Positions 28,799-36,657 of a stretch of 38,985 bases of DNA are shown in pieces; positions within the stretch are counted from its first letter, which is position 1; every line of letters begins with the position of its first letter. The notes under the pieces are model-generated. The model was given only the letters and a program-made list of their open reading frames with translations, was not told the DNA's origin and searched no databases. The stretch lies in NCBI RefSeq assembly GCF_004794465.1, contig NZ_SSDJ01000037.1, positions 1 through 38,985 of the forward strand, given 5' to 3'. The position numbers and the translations under genes are program-made. This DNA comes from Microbacterium sp. K24 (lineage in GTDB: Bacteria; Actinomycetota; Actinomycetes; Actinomycetales; Microbacteriaceae).

Positions 28799-28859
28799 CT
28801 TCCCTCCTGAGTACGCGGCGGGGGTGAACACCATGCGTCCGGAGGGTTACCGGGGTCGG

Positions 28860-30023
28860 TCAGCTCGACAACACCCGTTCGATGAGCTCGCGGACGGCTC
28901 CCTCGCCGCCGCGGCGGCGGAGGATCACGCGCGCCTGCTCCAGGACCAGGGGATGCGCGTTCGCGACGGCGACGGGCCATCCGACGATCCGCATCGCGGG
29001 GAGATCGTTCACGTCGTTGCCGAGGTAGGCGATGTCGGCGAGGGCCAGATCGTTGTCGTGCGCCCAGGTGCGCAGCGCCTGCTCCTTATCGTCGATGCCG
29101 TGCAGCACCGGGACGCGCAGCTTGTCGGCCCGCGCGCGGACGACCGGATTGACCTCGGTCGAGAGGATCAGCATCGGTACGCCGGCCCGGCGGAGCAGAG
29201 ACACTCCCATGCCGTCCTCCCGACTCACCCGAACCCGTTCCCCGCCGTCGGCGTCGATGATCGCGGTGTCGTCGGTGTGCACGCCGTCGAAGTCGGTGAC
29301 GATCGCCAGGGCCGGGATGGCCTCGGGCGCCTCGTGCAGGGCGGCGAGCGCACGGGCGATGCGGAGCTGCTGCTCGTCGTCGATCTCGATCGCCGTCCAT
29401 TCCGGCACCTCCGCGATGCGCGTGCGCCCGAAGAAGCGGTGCCTGCTCTCGCGGAATCCTTCGGCACGGAACACGTAGAAGGCGCCGGTCTCGAGGTGGT
29501 GCGCCTCCCGGTCCTGCCGCCGAGGACGGTGCGCCGCGTCGTGGTTGATCGCGACCGCCGCCCCCTCGGCGTCGCGCTGCCACAGGAATCCGTAGGTCTC
29601 GTACGCCGAGAAGACGCTGTCGGCGCGGTCGGCGCGCACGTCTTCGACCGCCGCGGCCAGGGCGTCGCTCGGGATGAACGGCGACGTCGCCTGCAGGAAG
29701 GCCACGACGTCGAACCGCTCGCCGTCGGCCTCGAGTTCATCGAGCGCATGCAGGATCGCGCTCTCGGAGGTGGCCGTGTCGCCGGAGATCTCCGCGGGAC
29801 GACGGATGATCCGCGCGCCCGCCGCCGTCGCGATCTCCGCGATCTCGGCGTCGTCGGTCGAGACGACGACGAGGTCGACGCCGGCGGCCGTCGCTGCCCG
29901 CACCGCGCGCGCGACGAGCGGCACGCCGCCGACCCGCTGCACGTTCTTGCGCGGGACCTGCTTCGAACCACCCCGCGCGGGGATGATCGCCACCGTCTTC
30001 GGAACCGTCGTCATCATCATCAT
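28860..30023 (-). CDS. neuA: CMP-nonulosonate synthetase fused to KdsC-like HAD phosphatase
   Basis: A 387-residue two-domain enzyme. Residues 1-230 form a NeuA-type cytidylyltransferase (IIPARGGSKQVPRKN at 13-27, QATSPF near 111, ETGAFYV near 178), which makes the CMP-activated sugar. Residues about 240-387 form a capless HAD phosphatase of the KdsC type: DFDGVHTDD with Asp244/Asp246, Ser288, Lys313 and GNDVND at 335-340, all intact. Such fusions suit a pathway in which the NeuB product is a 9-phosphate: the HAD part removes it and the NeuA part activates the free acid. Four ATGs lie in a row (30023, 30020, 30017, 30014) after GAGGAAG; I use 30023, which overlaps the upstream stop as ATGA, but 30017 or 30014 has better spacing to the ribosome site. 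Confidence 0.9.
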   Translation of the reverse strand: MMMMTTVPKTVAIIPARGGSKQVPRKNVQRVGGVPLVARAVRAATAAGVDLVVVSTDDAEIAEIATAAGARIIRRPAEISGDTATSESAILHALDELEADGERFDVVAFLQATSPFIPSDALAAAVEDVRADRADSVFSAYETYGFLWQRDAEGAAVAINHDAAHRPRRQDREAHHLETGAFYVFRAEGFRESRHRFFGRTRIAEVPEWTAIEIDDEQQLRIARALAALHEAPEAIPALAIVTDFDGVHTDDTAIIDADGGERVRVSREDGMGVSLLRRAGVPMLILSTEVNPVVRARADKLRVPVLHGIDDKEQALRTWAHDNDLALADIAYLGNDVNDLPAMRIVGWPVAVANAHPLVLEQARVILRRRGGEGAVRELIERVLSS

Positions 30024-31402
30024 CTTCCTCGTATCACCCGCCACGCCCGCCCGGCACGTCGGCGCGCGCCGATGGCCGTGAGTCGCCACTCCTCCACCCT
30101 GCCCACTCCTCCGGCCGGGCGCAGCATCCGCTGCAGCGTGGTCTCGGCCGGAGCTCCGGGGAGTCGCAGCGCCGACAGCCGCTCGGGGGTGAAGTATCGG
30201 TCACGTTCGACGGCGTCGAGTCCGGTCAGCAGCCCCTCCGCCCGTTCGCGGAGGTGGCCCGCGATCTCCGGCTGCATCGCGTAGCCGACCGCGTCGACCA
30301 GGAGCTGCAGCCGGGCCGGGTCTTCGTACGGCGACCGGTCGCGGGTGAGCGCGTCGACGATGACCGCGGGGATCCGGTTGCTGTTCTCGAACGGCGTCAG
30401 CATGCGGAGCACCGTCTCCGTGCCGGCCGCGCCGATCTCCCGGCCGAAGAGCGTGCGAACGGTCGGGAGCGCGGTGGAGAAACCCGCGACGACGGCGACC
30501 GCGTCGAGGCGTTCCGCGAGCAGTTCAGCGGCGAGCCCGCCGCGGTACTCGACGAAGTCGATGCCCAGCGCCGCCGCGCGCGCCCGGACCGCATCGGTGT
30601 GCAGCGGTGGGGCGGCAGGATGCGGCTTGAAGACGATACGCCGCGGGGACCAACGGGCAGCCCGGTCGATCATCTCCTTCTGGAGAGCGATCTCCTCGGC
30701 CGGGGTCATGAGCCCCAGCGCCGACAGGTACTGCCCGAGCACGAGCGCGGTGGCGCCTTCTGCCTCGTCGTCGAGGCGCGCGTCACCGGCATCCGCCTCG
30801 CCTGCATCCGTCTCCCCGGCATCCGTCTGGCGCAGTGCAGCGGCGAACGACTCCGGCGGCACCGGCACGATCTCGGCGTACGGCGATCCGACGAGCGGGC
30901 GCACGCCGGGGACGACGTCGGCGTGCACCACGCGCCCGATGCGGGCGGCGACCGTGTGCGGCAGCGCCACACGCATCGGCGAATACGTCATCAGGCCGTC
31001 GCCGACGATGGTGATCCGCGCCTGCGGGAACAGCGACATCAGGGTGCGCGCCGGAGCCACCTGAGGGCTCTGCACGAAGAGCTCCAGATCACGAGGATCC
31101 AGTTTCCATGCCCGGGTCAGCAGCCGCTCGAGGATCGGGAGGTCGCCGTCCGCCGGCTCCCAGGAACTCGGGTGCAGCGGACCGAGGATCGCCTCGAGCT
31201 CCTCCACCCGGTCGAAACGTCCCCGCAGCGACCGCAGAGCCGGGTCGGCCGCGACCCCGACCGTGGTCTCGGGTACGCGCGACGAGGTGAAGGGCACCAG
31301 CAGGCGGTCCGGCCGGTCTCCGCCATCGAGCAGACCGGCATCGATGGCGGCGGCCGCCGTCGCGAGTCCGTAGGCGCTGTGCAGAGCGAAGACCTGGGTC
31401 AT
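30020..31402 (-). CDS. Polysialyltransferase-family protein
   Basis: A 460-residue protein that I assign to the alpha-2,8-polysialyltransferase-like family (GT52-related). The opening MTQVFALHSAYGLATAAAAID with LLVPFTSSRVPET, and TIVGDGLMTYSPMR near residue 130, fit that family, and KPHPAAPP near 255 is its nucleotide-binding signature HP-containing loop. The segment near 190-205 is a tandem TDAGE repeat, an extra polar insert. It should use the CMP-sugar made by the fused synthetase gene just downstream, adding nonulosonic acid to a surface polymer. It overlaps both its neighbours by 4 nt (ATGA), so all are one operon. No membrane segment is visible. Acceptor is unknown. Confidence 0.72.
   Translation of the reverse strand: MTQVFALHSAYGLATAAAAIDAGLLDGGDRPDRLLVPFTSSRVPETTVGVAADPALRSLRGRFDRVEELEAILGPLHPSSWEPADGDLPILERLLTRAWKLDPRDLELFVQSPQVAPARTLMSLFPQARITIVGDGLMTYSPMRVALPHTVAARIGRVVHADVVPGVRPLVGSPYAEIVPVPPESFAAALRQTDAGETDAGEADAGDARLDDEAEGATALVLGQYLSALGLMTPAEEIALQKEMIDRAARWSPRRIVFKPHPAAPPLHTDAVRARAAALGIDFVEYRGGLAAELLAERLDAVAVVAGFSTALPTVRTLFGREIGAAGTETVLRMLTPFENSNRIPAVIVDALTRDRSPYEDPARLQLLVDAVGYAMQPEIAGHLRERAEGLLTGLDAVERDRYFTPERLSALRLPGAPAETTLQRMLRPAGGVGRVEEWRLTAIGARRRAGRAWRVIRGR
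30788..30832. repeat. 15-bp tandem repeat, three copies
   Basis: Three adjacent 15-bp units (30788-30802, 30803-30817, 30818-30832) share GCATCCG(C/T)CT and encode the 5-residue repeat TDAGE/EADAG in the polysialyltransferase-family gene. The unit is a multiple of 3, so slippage changes length without a frameshift. Confidence 0.7.
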
Positions 31403-32409
31403 GCGGCACTCCCCGCTTCGCGGAGGATCCGTGCGAGCACACGACGGCGCGGACCGTCGAAGCGATCGAGCACCGCGGCGACCTCGCGCCCGGGCAGCCG
31501 ACCGAGCATGCGTCGGATGCCGGTGCGCATCTCGGCGCGGAGCCGCGGTCGCATCCGCCGCGCGCGCACCAGGTGGTGCGAGCTCAGCGCGAGCGCGGTC
31601 CACACGGCCTTCGCCCGGAAGCGCTCCGCCTCGCGATCGCCCTCCACGATGTCGAGCACCTGGTTCATGGCCGTCGCGAAGTCGAGCTGCCGTCGATCGC
31701 GCACCTGGGTCAGCGAGGTCGCGACGCCGCGGCGGTAGAGCAGAGCCGGGGCGTCGACGACGGCGAACGACTCGGCCTCCAGGTGCAGCCGCCAGATCCA
31801 CGGCCTGTCCTCCGCCGTGAACAGCCCCGCGGGGAACGCGGCCAGACCGCGGTCGATGATCCGCCGGTGGAAGATCCCGGCCCAGGCGTACGGGTAGTCG
31901 ACCATCGTCGACTCGTTCTCCGGAAGGATGGCCTCCCGCGGCGATGCGACCCGCTCCCGCCAGGGATGCGGCGCCCGGACGAGCGTGCGCCGCCCCTCGG
32001 CCACCGTGACGTGATCAGTGCGGAGGAAGTCGCAGTCGAGGTCCGCGAGACGGGACGCCAGCACCTCGAGGCGTCGCGGCTGCATCCAGTCATCGCCGTC
32101 GAGGAAGCAGAACGCCTCGCCCTCGACGAGCGCGAGTCCCTGGTTGCGCGCGCTGGCCAGGCCCCGCGGACGGGGATTGCGGATGACGTCGGCCCGTCCG
32201 AACCGGTCCGCGTACTGCCGCATGAGCGCGCCCGTGTCGTCGCGCGAGCCGTCGTCGATCGCGACGAGCTGGAGCGCCGCCGGGTCGTCGAACTGACGGG
32301 TGAGCGTCTCGAGCGTCGTCCCGATGTATGCGCCCGCGTCCTTGGCGGGCAGGATGACGGTGACGAGGGGTGTGCGCACGGATCTCCCGGGGTCGGCGAT
32401 GTCACGCAT
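31399..32409 (-). CDS. Family 2 glycosyltransferase
   Basis: A 336-residue GT-A transferase. VTVILPAKDAGAYI at residue 16 opens the fold; VAIDDGSRDDT near 48 and FLDGDDWMQPR near 93 hold the nucleotide and metal (DxD) residues; GLASARNQGLALVEG is the usual helix. Residues beyond about 230 form a C-terminal helical extension without membrane segments. It adds a sugar from an activated donor, probably building the backbone to which nonulosonic acid is attached. It is the first gene of the minus-strand glycan operon and overlaps the next by 4 nt. The ATG at 32409 is kept as it gives the full fold; the control region toward the divergent gene has no clear -10 box. Confidence 0.9.
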   Translation of the reverse strand: MRDIADPGRSVRTPLVTVILPAKDAGAYIGTTLETLTRQFDDPAALQLVAIDDGSRDDTGALMRQYADRFGRADVIRNPRPRGLASARNQGLALVEGEAFCFLDGDDWMQPRRLEVLASRLADLDCDFLRTDHVTVAEGRRTLVRAPHPWRERVASPREAILPENESTMVDYPYAWAGIFHRRIIDRGLAAFPAGLFTAEDRPWIWRLHLEAESFAVVDAPALLYRRGVATSLTQVRDRRQLDFATAMNQVLDIVEGDREAERFRAKAVWTALALSSHHLVRARRMRPRLRAEMRTGIRRMLGRLPGREVAAVLDRFDGPRRRVLARILREAGSAA

Positions 32410-32524
32410 GGTCGCAGTCGTTCGTTGCCGGTCGAGGACGCGGAGGTGAACGCGGGGTGTCCTGCACGACGCGCGGATGCACTCGGGTTCGCGCCGCAGG
32501 CTGCGATCGGCGACGATGGTCAGC

Positions 32525-33421
32525 ATGCTCTGGCCCTTCGGATCGACCTGGCGCCCGGTGCGCCAGAAGCGGCGCGACACCGTCGACCTGCGCTGGCTCA
32601 GCGCGCGGTCGTGGACCCAGCGCTGGTATCCGCAGGGCATCGACCTCGGCCTGTGGCACGGTCGCCGCACCCTGGCCGTCAGCTGGTTCCGGCAGGACCG
32701 GGACCGCACGCACCTGGCTTCGCGCGTCGCCTTCGTCGATCTCGAGCGCTCGCGGCACCTCGACGTCCTGCTGGCGGTGGAGGGCGACGACGGGGAGCTC
32801 GTGCCGGCGCCGATCCATGCCGGCGGACTCGCCTGGTTCGACCACCGGCTGTTCGTCGCGGCGACGGGACAGGGCATCTGGGAGTTCGACCTCTCCGACA
32901 TCCGCCGGGTACGCGGCAGCCTCGCGAGGCGTCTCGCCGGATCACGCGGCCGCGGCTGGCGGGCGACCGCGCAGGTCGCGGTGCGCACGCACGTGCATCC
33001 GGTCGATCTCCGGTGCTCGTACCTCGGCCGCGTGTTCGACGAGGCGGGAGAGCCCCTGCGTCGGGTCCTGATCGGCGAGTACCGCACCGACGAGCGCGGC
33101 CGCATCGGCGAGTTCGCGATCCCCGACGGTCCCGATGAGGGCTTCGAGGAGCAGGACCGCTTCTCCCCCGGCATCCGCTCCATGCAGGGCGCGGTGCGCT
33201 GGGGCGACCGATACTTCGTCTCGCAGTCGGATCGGATGCGTCCCGGCATCCTCTGGCGCGGCCGACGCGATGCGCTCGAACGCGATCCGATCTCCCTGCC
33301 CGTCGGATGCGAGGACCTCGCGCTGGATCTCGACGACGGGCTGCTCTGGTCGCTCGGCGAGCACCCCTGGAGGCGCGTCGTGCGCGGCATCCCGCTCGAC
33401 CGCCTCGGCATCGACGGCTGA
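32525..33421 (+). CDS. Hypothetical protein, possible beta-propeller-like fold
   Basis: A 298-residue protein I do not recognise. It is rich in Trp, Arg and Asp and shows short repeated strand-like stretches: AGGLAWFDHRLFVAATGQGIWEFDLSDI near residue 95-120, GAVRWGDRYFVSQSDRMRPG, and LALDLDDGLLWSLGEHPWRRV, the spacing seen in propeller-like secreted proteins. No signal peptide or membrane helix, so it seems cytosolic. Starts at 32516 (MVSMLWPF) and 32477 are possible; none has a good ribosome site. It is divergent from the glycan operon; a link to it is possible but not shown. Confidence 0.6.
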   Translation: MLWPFGSTWRPVRQKRRDTVDLRWLSARSWTQRWYPQGIDLGLWHGRRTLAVSWFRQDRDRTHLASRVAFVDLERSRHLDVLLAVEGDDGELVPAPIHAGGLAWFDHRLFVAATGQGIWEFDLSDIRRVRGSLARRLAGSRGRGWRATAQVAVRTHVHPVDLRCSYLGRVFDEAGEPLRRVLIGEYRTDERGRIGEFAIPDGPDEGFEEQDRFSPGIRSMQGAVRWGDRYFVSQSDRMRPGILWRGRRDALERDPISLPVGCEDLALDLDDGLLWSLGEHPWRRVVRGIPLDRLGIDG

Positions 33422-33462
33422 GCGGTCGGAGAGCTCATAGCCCGCGAACGTAGACTGGCGGG

Positions 33463-33771
33463 GTGAAGAAGCCCGCGCCTTTCCTCGTCTACACCGTGCT
33501 GCGGCTGCTGGCGTTCCTCGTGCCGCTCGGGATCCTCTGGCTGTTCCCGATCTTCCGGGAGTTCTGGTGGCTCGCCGCGATCTTCGCCGCACTGATCGGC
33601 GTCAGCATCTCGATGCTGTTCCTGCGTGCGCCGCTGACCGACGCGTCGGCGCGCCTGCTCGAGCGTCGGGAGAGCCGCGCCTCGGGCGGCCAGGCCGATG
33701 CCGATGCCGATGCCGAAGACGAGGCGATCGACGGCGTGAACCGCGCGGCGGACGGCGACGCCCGGCCCTGA
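33463..33771 (+). CDS. DUF4229 membrane protein
   Basis: A 102-residue protein. Two hydrophobic helices (residues 8-30 and 33-55: LVYTVLRLLAFLVPLGILW, WWLAAIFAALIGVSISML) are followed by FLRAPLTDASARLLERRE, the DUF4229 signature, and an acidic tail with a short ADADADAED repeat. Function is unknown; the family is usual near menaquinone genes in actinobacteria, and menA lies about 2.9 kb downstream. The GTG at 33463 follows TAGACT (33451-33456) by 6 nt, a leaderless start. It ends 4 nt before the convergent gene. Confidence 0.82.
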   Translation: MKKPAPFLVYTVLRLLAFLVPLGILWLFPIFREFWWLAAIFAALIGVSISMLFLRAPLTDASARLLERRESRASGGQADADADAEDEAIDGVNRAADGDARP

Positions 33772-33775
33772 CGAG

Positions 33776-34378
33776 TCAGCTCCGGCGGACGGGGTACCGC
33801 AGGTGCAGCACCCGGTCGCCCTGGATCACCACGTCGGGGTCGTCGAGAACCTGCTGAGCGCCGGTGAAGGAGCCGAAGTACGGCTTGCCGCCGCCGAACA
33901 CCACCGGAACGACATCGATGGCGACCTGGTCGATCAGGCCCAGCGCGAACGCCTGGCCGCCGATGTCTCCGGCGGTCACTCCGATCTCACCTCCGTCGGC
34001 CAATTCGTGGGCACGAGCGAGAGCATCCTCGACCGACGTGACGAACTCGTACGACGCCTCCGGGTGCCAGCCGTCGGGCTTGGGCCGGTGCGACACGACG
34101 ATGACGTGGTCGCTCGCCGGCGGGTGGCCCTCCCAGCCGTTCGTGATGTCGAACAGATGCCGCCCGATCACGAGGACCTTCTGCGCCGACCACATCCCGC
34201 TCACATAGTCGACCGAGGCGGCCGACACCTGGAACGGCGAGCCGTGGACCCCCGGGTGGTCCTCATCGACGATCGGATGGTCCCCGTTGAAGTACCAGTC
34301 GTGGAGCCGTCCGACATCGTCGTTGTCGTCGGCGATGTAGCCGTCGAGCGATGACACCGCGTGCAGGTAGGTGGTCAT
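33776..34378 (-). CDS. Dihydrofolate-reductase-like (RibD C-terminal) protein
   Basis: A 200-residue protein of the DHFR/RibD C-terminal fold: YLHAVSSLDGYIADDND at the start, LVIGRHLFDITNGW near 70, and VTAGDIGGQAFALGLIDQVAIDVVPVVFGGGKPYF for the NADPH-binding and strand part. These stand-alone members reduce unknown small molecules with NADPH and are not the essential folA. It lies 28 nt after the DHA2 exporter gene, with AAAGGAAGAGATT before its ATG, so it is co-transcribed and may share the HxlR control region. Linked roles in drug response are possible. Confidence 0.85.
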   Translation of the reverse strand: MTTYLHAVSSLDGYIADDNDDVGRLHDWYFNGDHPIVDEDHPGVHGSPFQVSAASVDYVSGMWSAQKVLVIGRHLFDITNGWEGHPPASDHVIVVSHRPKPDGWHPEASYEFVTSVEDALARAHELADGGEIGVTAGDIGGQAFALGLIDQVAIDVVPVVFGGGKPYFGSFTGAQQVLDDPDVVIQGDRVLHLRYPVRRS

Positions 34379-34406
34379 AATCTCTTCCTTTCGTGGAGTG
34401 ACGCGA

Positions 34407-35900
34407 TCAGTGCGCCGGGGTCTCCGCGGAGACGGGGGGCTTGCGGACGAACAGGGCCAGCACGACCACGCCGAGCGACAGCACGGCTCCGGCGAGGAAC
34501 GCGAGGTGCGCGCCGGCGGCGGCCGCGGCCTGCGACGGCAGCTCGGGATCCGCGCTGCCCGTCGACACGACGCCCGTCGTGTAGAGCGCGACGAAGATCG
34601 CCGTCCCCGCGGCGCCGGCGACCTGCTGCAGCGTCGCGATCGTGGCGCTGCCGTGCGAGTAGAGGTGCGGCGCCAGTGAGCCGAGCGAAGCGCTGAACGC
34701 CGGCGTGAACAGGAACGCGAGCGACAGCATCAGCGCGATGTGCGCGCCCAGCAGCACGACCCAGGACGAGCCTTCGCCGAGACCGAAGGCGAGAGTCGAC
34801 AGGGATGCCGCGAGGCCGATGGATCCGGGGATGACGAGCGGCCGGGGGCCGAAGCGGTCGTACAGGCGGCCGACGGTCGGGCCGGCGAGCCCCATGAGCA
34901 GTCCGCCGGGCAGCAGGATCGCGCCGACCCAGAGCGGGTCGAGGCCCAGCGCGTAGCGGGCGAACTGCGGCAGCACGATGAAGGCCCCGAACAGCGACAC
35001 CATCGCGGCCGTCATCATGGCGGCCGACACCGCGAAGTCGCGCGAGCGGAACGTGCGCAGGTCGAGGAGCGCCGAGTCGGTGCGCTGGAGCACGATCTGC
35101 CGCCATCCGAACGCGCCGAGCGTCGCGAGCCCGATGACGATCGGAATCCACGGCTGCACCGCAGCGCCGCCCACGGCGGCCGCGCCGATCTGGCTGAGCC
35201 CGAACACCAGTGCGGAGAAGGCGAGCGCCGCCAGCACGACGGATGCCACGTCGAGCGGAACCTTCCGCGTCTCCGAGACGTCGGGAACCCGGCGGATGCC
35301 GATGACGAGCATGATCGCTCCGATCGGCAGCATCACCCAGAACAGTCCCTGCCAGGGCAGCACCTGGATGAGAGCGCCGGACACGACCGGACCGATGGCG
35401 GGCGCCACCGACATCACGATCGAGACCTGTCCCATCACGCGGCCGCGCTCACCGGCGGGCACCAGCGTCATCACCGTCGTCATCATCAGCGGCATCATGA
35501 TCGCCGTGCCGACGGCTTGGATGACCCGGCCGGCCACGAGCATCTCGAAGGCGGGAGACAGGGCGGCGACGAGCGTGCCGGCGACGAAGCTCGACATGGC
35601 GAGCGTGAACACGCTGCGCGTGCGGAGACGCTGCATCAGCCACCCCGTGGTCGGGATGACCACGGCCATGGTGAGCGCGAAGGCCGTCGTCAGCCACTGG
35701 CCCTTCGTCGCGTCGATGTGCAGGGATTCCTGGATCCGGGGCAGCGCGACGGCCATCATCGTCTCGTTCAGGAACACGACGAACACGGCGGCGAGCAGCA
35801 GGCCCAGGGTGGTGCGGTTGCGCGCGCTGAGGCCGGATCCGGTGGGTGCAGCGACCTCGGCCTCTGCGTCGGTGCCCGCGAGGGCGATGGTGTCGGTCAT
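34407..35900 (-). CDS. MFS exporter, DHA2 (EmrB/QacA) family
   Basis: A 497-residue, 14-helix exporter. MMAVALPRIQESLHI in helix 1 and TAFALTMAVVIPTTGWLMQRL are the DHA2 marks; RVIQAVGTAIMMPL matches motif B with its Arg, and GERGRVMGQVSIVMSVAPAIGPVVSG motif C. It should expel hydrophobic drugs by proton antiport. A promoter on the minus strand, TTGACT (35959-35954) with TTTAGT about 18 nt on, and a GGAGAAGGAC ribosome site, give a normal leader. Upstream is the divergent HxlR-type gene; the inverted repeat CTGCA-ATTAA-TGCAG at 35941-35955 lies in this promoter. Substrate unknown. Confidence 0.92.
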   Translation of the reverse strand: MTDTIALAGTDAEAEVAAPTGSGLSARNRTTLGLLLAAVFVVFLNETMMAVALPRIQESLHIDATKGQWLTTAFALTMAVVIPTTGWLMQRLRTRSVFTLAMSSFVAGTLVAALSPAFEMLVAGRVIQAVGTAIMMPLMMTTVMTLVPAGERGRVMGQVSIVMSVAPAIGPVVSGALIQVLPWQGLFWVMLPIGAIMLVIGIRRVPDVSETRKVPLDVASVVLAALAFSALVFGLSQIGAAAVGGAAVQPWIPIVIGLATLGAFGWRQIVLQRTDSALLDLRTFRSRDFAVSAAMMTAAMVSLFGAFIVLPQFARYALGLDPLWVGAILLPGGLLMGLAGPTVGRLYDRFGPRPLVIPGSIGLAASLSTLAFGLGEGSSWVVLLGAHIALMLSLAFLFTPAFSASLGSLAPHLYSHGSATIATLQQVAGAAGTAIFVALYTTGVVSTGSADPELPSQAAAAAGAHLAFLAGAVLSLGVVVLALFVRKPPVSAETPAH

Positions 35901-35940
35901 GTCCTTCTCCTCGGTTGGTTACTGCAAAAACTAAAGCACA

Positions 35941-35955
35941 CTGCAATTAATGCAG
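35941..35955. promoter_or_regulatory. HxlR-type operator between exporter and regulator
   Basis: CTGCA (35941-35945) and TGCAG (35951-35955) form a perfect inverted repeat around ATTAA, extended by A35940/T35956. It overlaps the spacer of the exporter promoter and lies in the -35 zone of the regulator, whose -10, TAATAT (35964-35969), precedes its ATG by 7 nt. Another ACTGCA lies just outside, near 35919. Binding by the HxlR protein is inferred. Confidence 0.6.
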
Positions 35956-35976
35956 TCAAGTGCTAATATCGAGAAC

Positions 35977-36657
35977 ATGACGAATCAGCACTACGGCCAG
36001 TTCTGCGGGCTCGCCCGCGCGGCGGAGATCGTCGGGCAGCGGTGGACGCTGCTGATCCTCCGCGACTTGAGCGTGGGTCCGCGGCGCTATTCCGACCTGG
36101 TGACCGGTCTCCCCGGCATCCCCACGAACACGCTGGCGTCGCGCCTGAAGGACCTCGAGGAGGAGGGCCTCATCACGCGCGCCGCTCCCCCGGCCGGCGA
36201 GCGAACGGTCGTCTACGAACTCACGCCGCGCGGTGCGGAACTCGGCCCGGCGCTGGATGCACTCTCACGATGGGGCGCCGGCGGCATGCGCACGCCGCGC
36301 GAAGGCGAGATCGTCACCACATCGTCCATCGTCGCCGCCCTCCGGGTCGCCGCCGGCGACGGTGTCGTACCCGAGGACTGGGACACGACGTACGCCGTGC
36401 ACGTCGGCGAGGTCGACGTGCAGCTGCGGATGAGCGGCGGCGTCATCACCGTCAGTGCGAGCCCGGCCGAGAACCCCGACCTCACGATCATCGCCGGACC
36501 GCAGATCCGCGATCTGCTCGCCGGCGAGCTCGATCCGCAGACCGCCGTCGAGACCGGCGCGGTGCAGATCGAGGGCGATCCCGCCCTGTTCGACCGGTTC
36601 GCCGCGACGCTCCGCGTGCCCTACAGCCCGCACGTGCCGGCACCCGCCGAGGTCTAG
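35977..36657 (+). CDS. HxlR-family regulator with SCP2-like domain
   Basis: A 226-residue regulator. Residues 1-100 form the HxlR winged helix: CGLARAAEIVGQRWTLLILRDL, GPRRYSDLVTGLPGIPTNTL, SRLKDLEEEGLITR. Unlike small HxlR proteins (about 110 residues), it continues with a C-terminal domain (about 120-220) like the sterol carrier protein 2 fold (VDVQLRMSGGVITVSASPAENPDLTIIAGP, then VQIEGDPALFDRFAATL), a probable hydrophobic ligand pocket. So it may sense the exported compound. The start is ATG 35977, 7 nt after TAATAT. Its stop overlaps the convergent menA stop by 4 nt on a shared CTAG. Confidence 0.88.
   Translation: MTNQHYGQFCGLARAAEIVGQRWTLLILRDLSVGPRRYSDLVTGLPGIPTNTLASRLKDLEEEGLITRAAPPAGERTVVYELTPRGAELGPALDALSRWGAGGMRTPREGEIVTTSSIVAALRVAAGDGVVPEDWDTTYAVHVGEVDVQLRMSGGVITVSASPAENPDLTIIAGPQIRDLLAGELDPQTAVETGAVQIEGDPALFDRFAATLRVPYSPHVPAPAEV

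Noticed and set aside
26507..28834. A 775-codon frame that would join the glycosyltransferase with the neuB region
   Set aside because: The upstream third is an out-of-frame reading of neuB; the real start at 27895 overlaps the neuB stop as ATGA.
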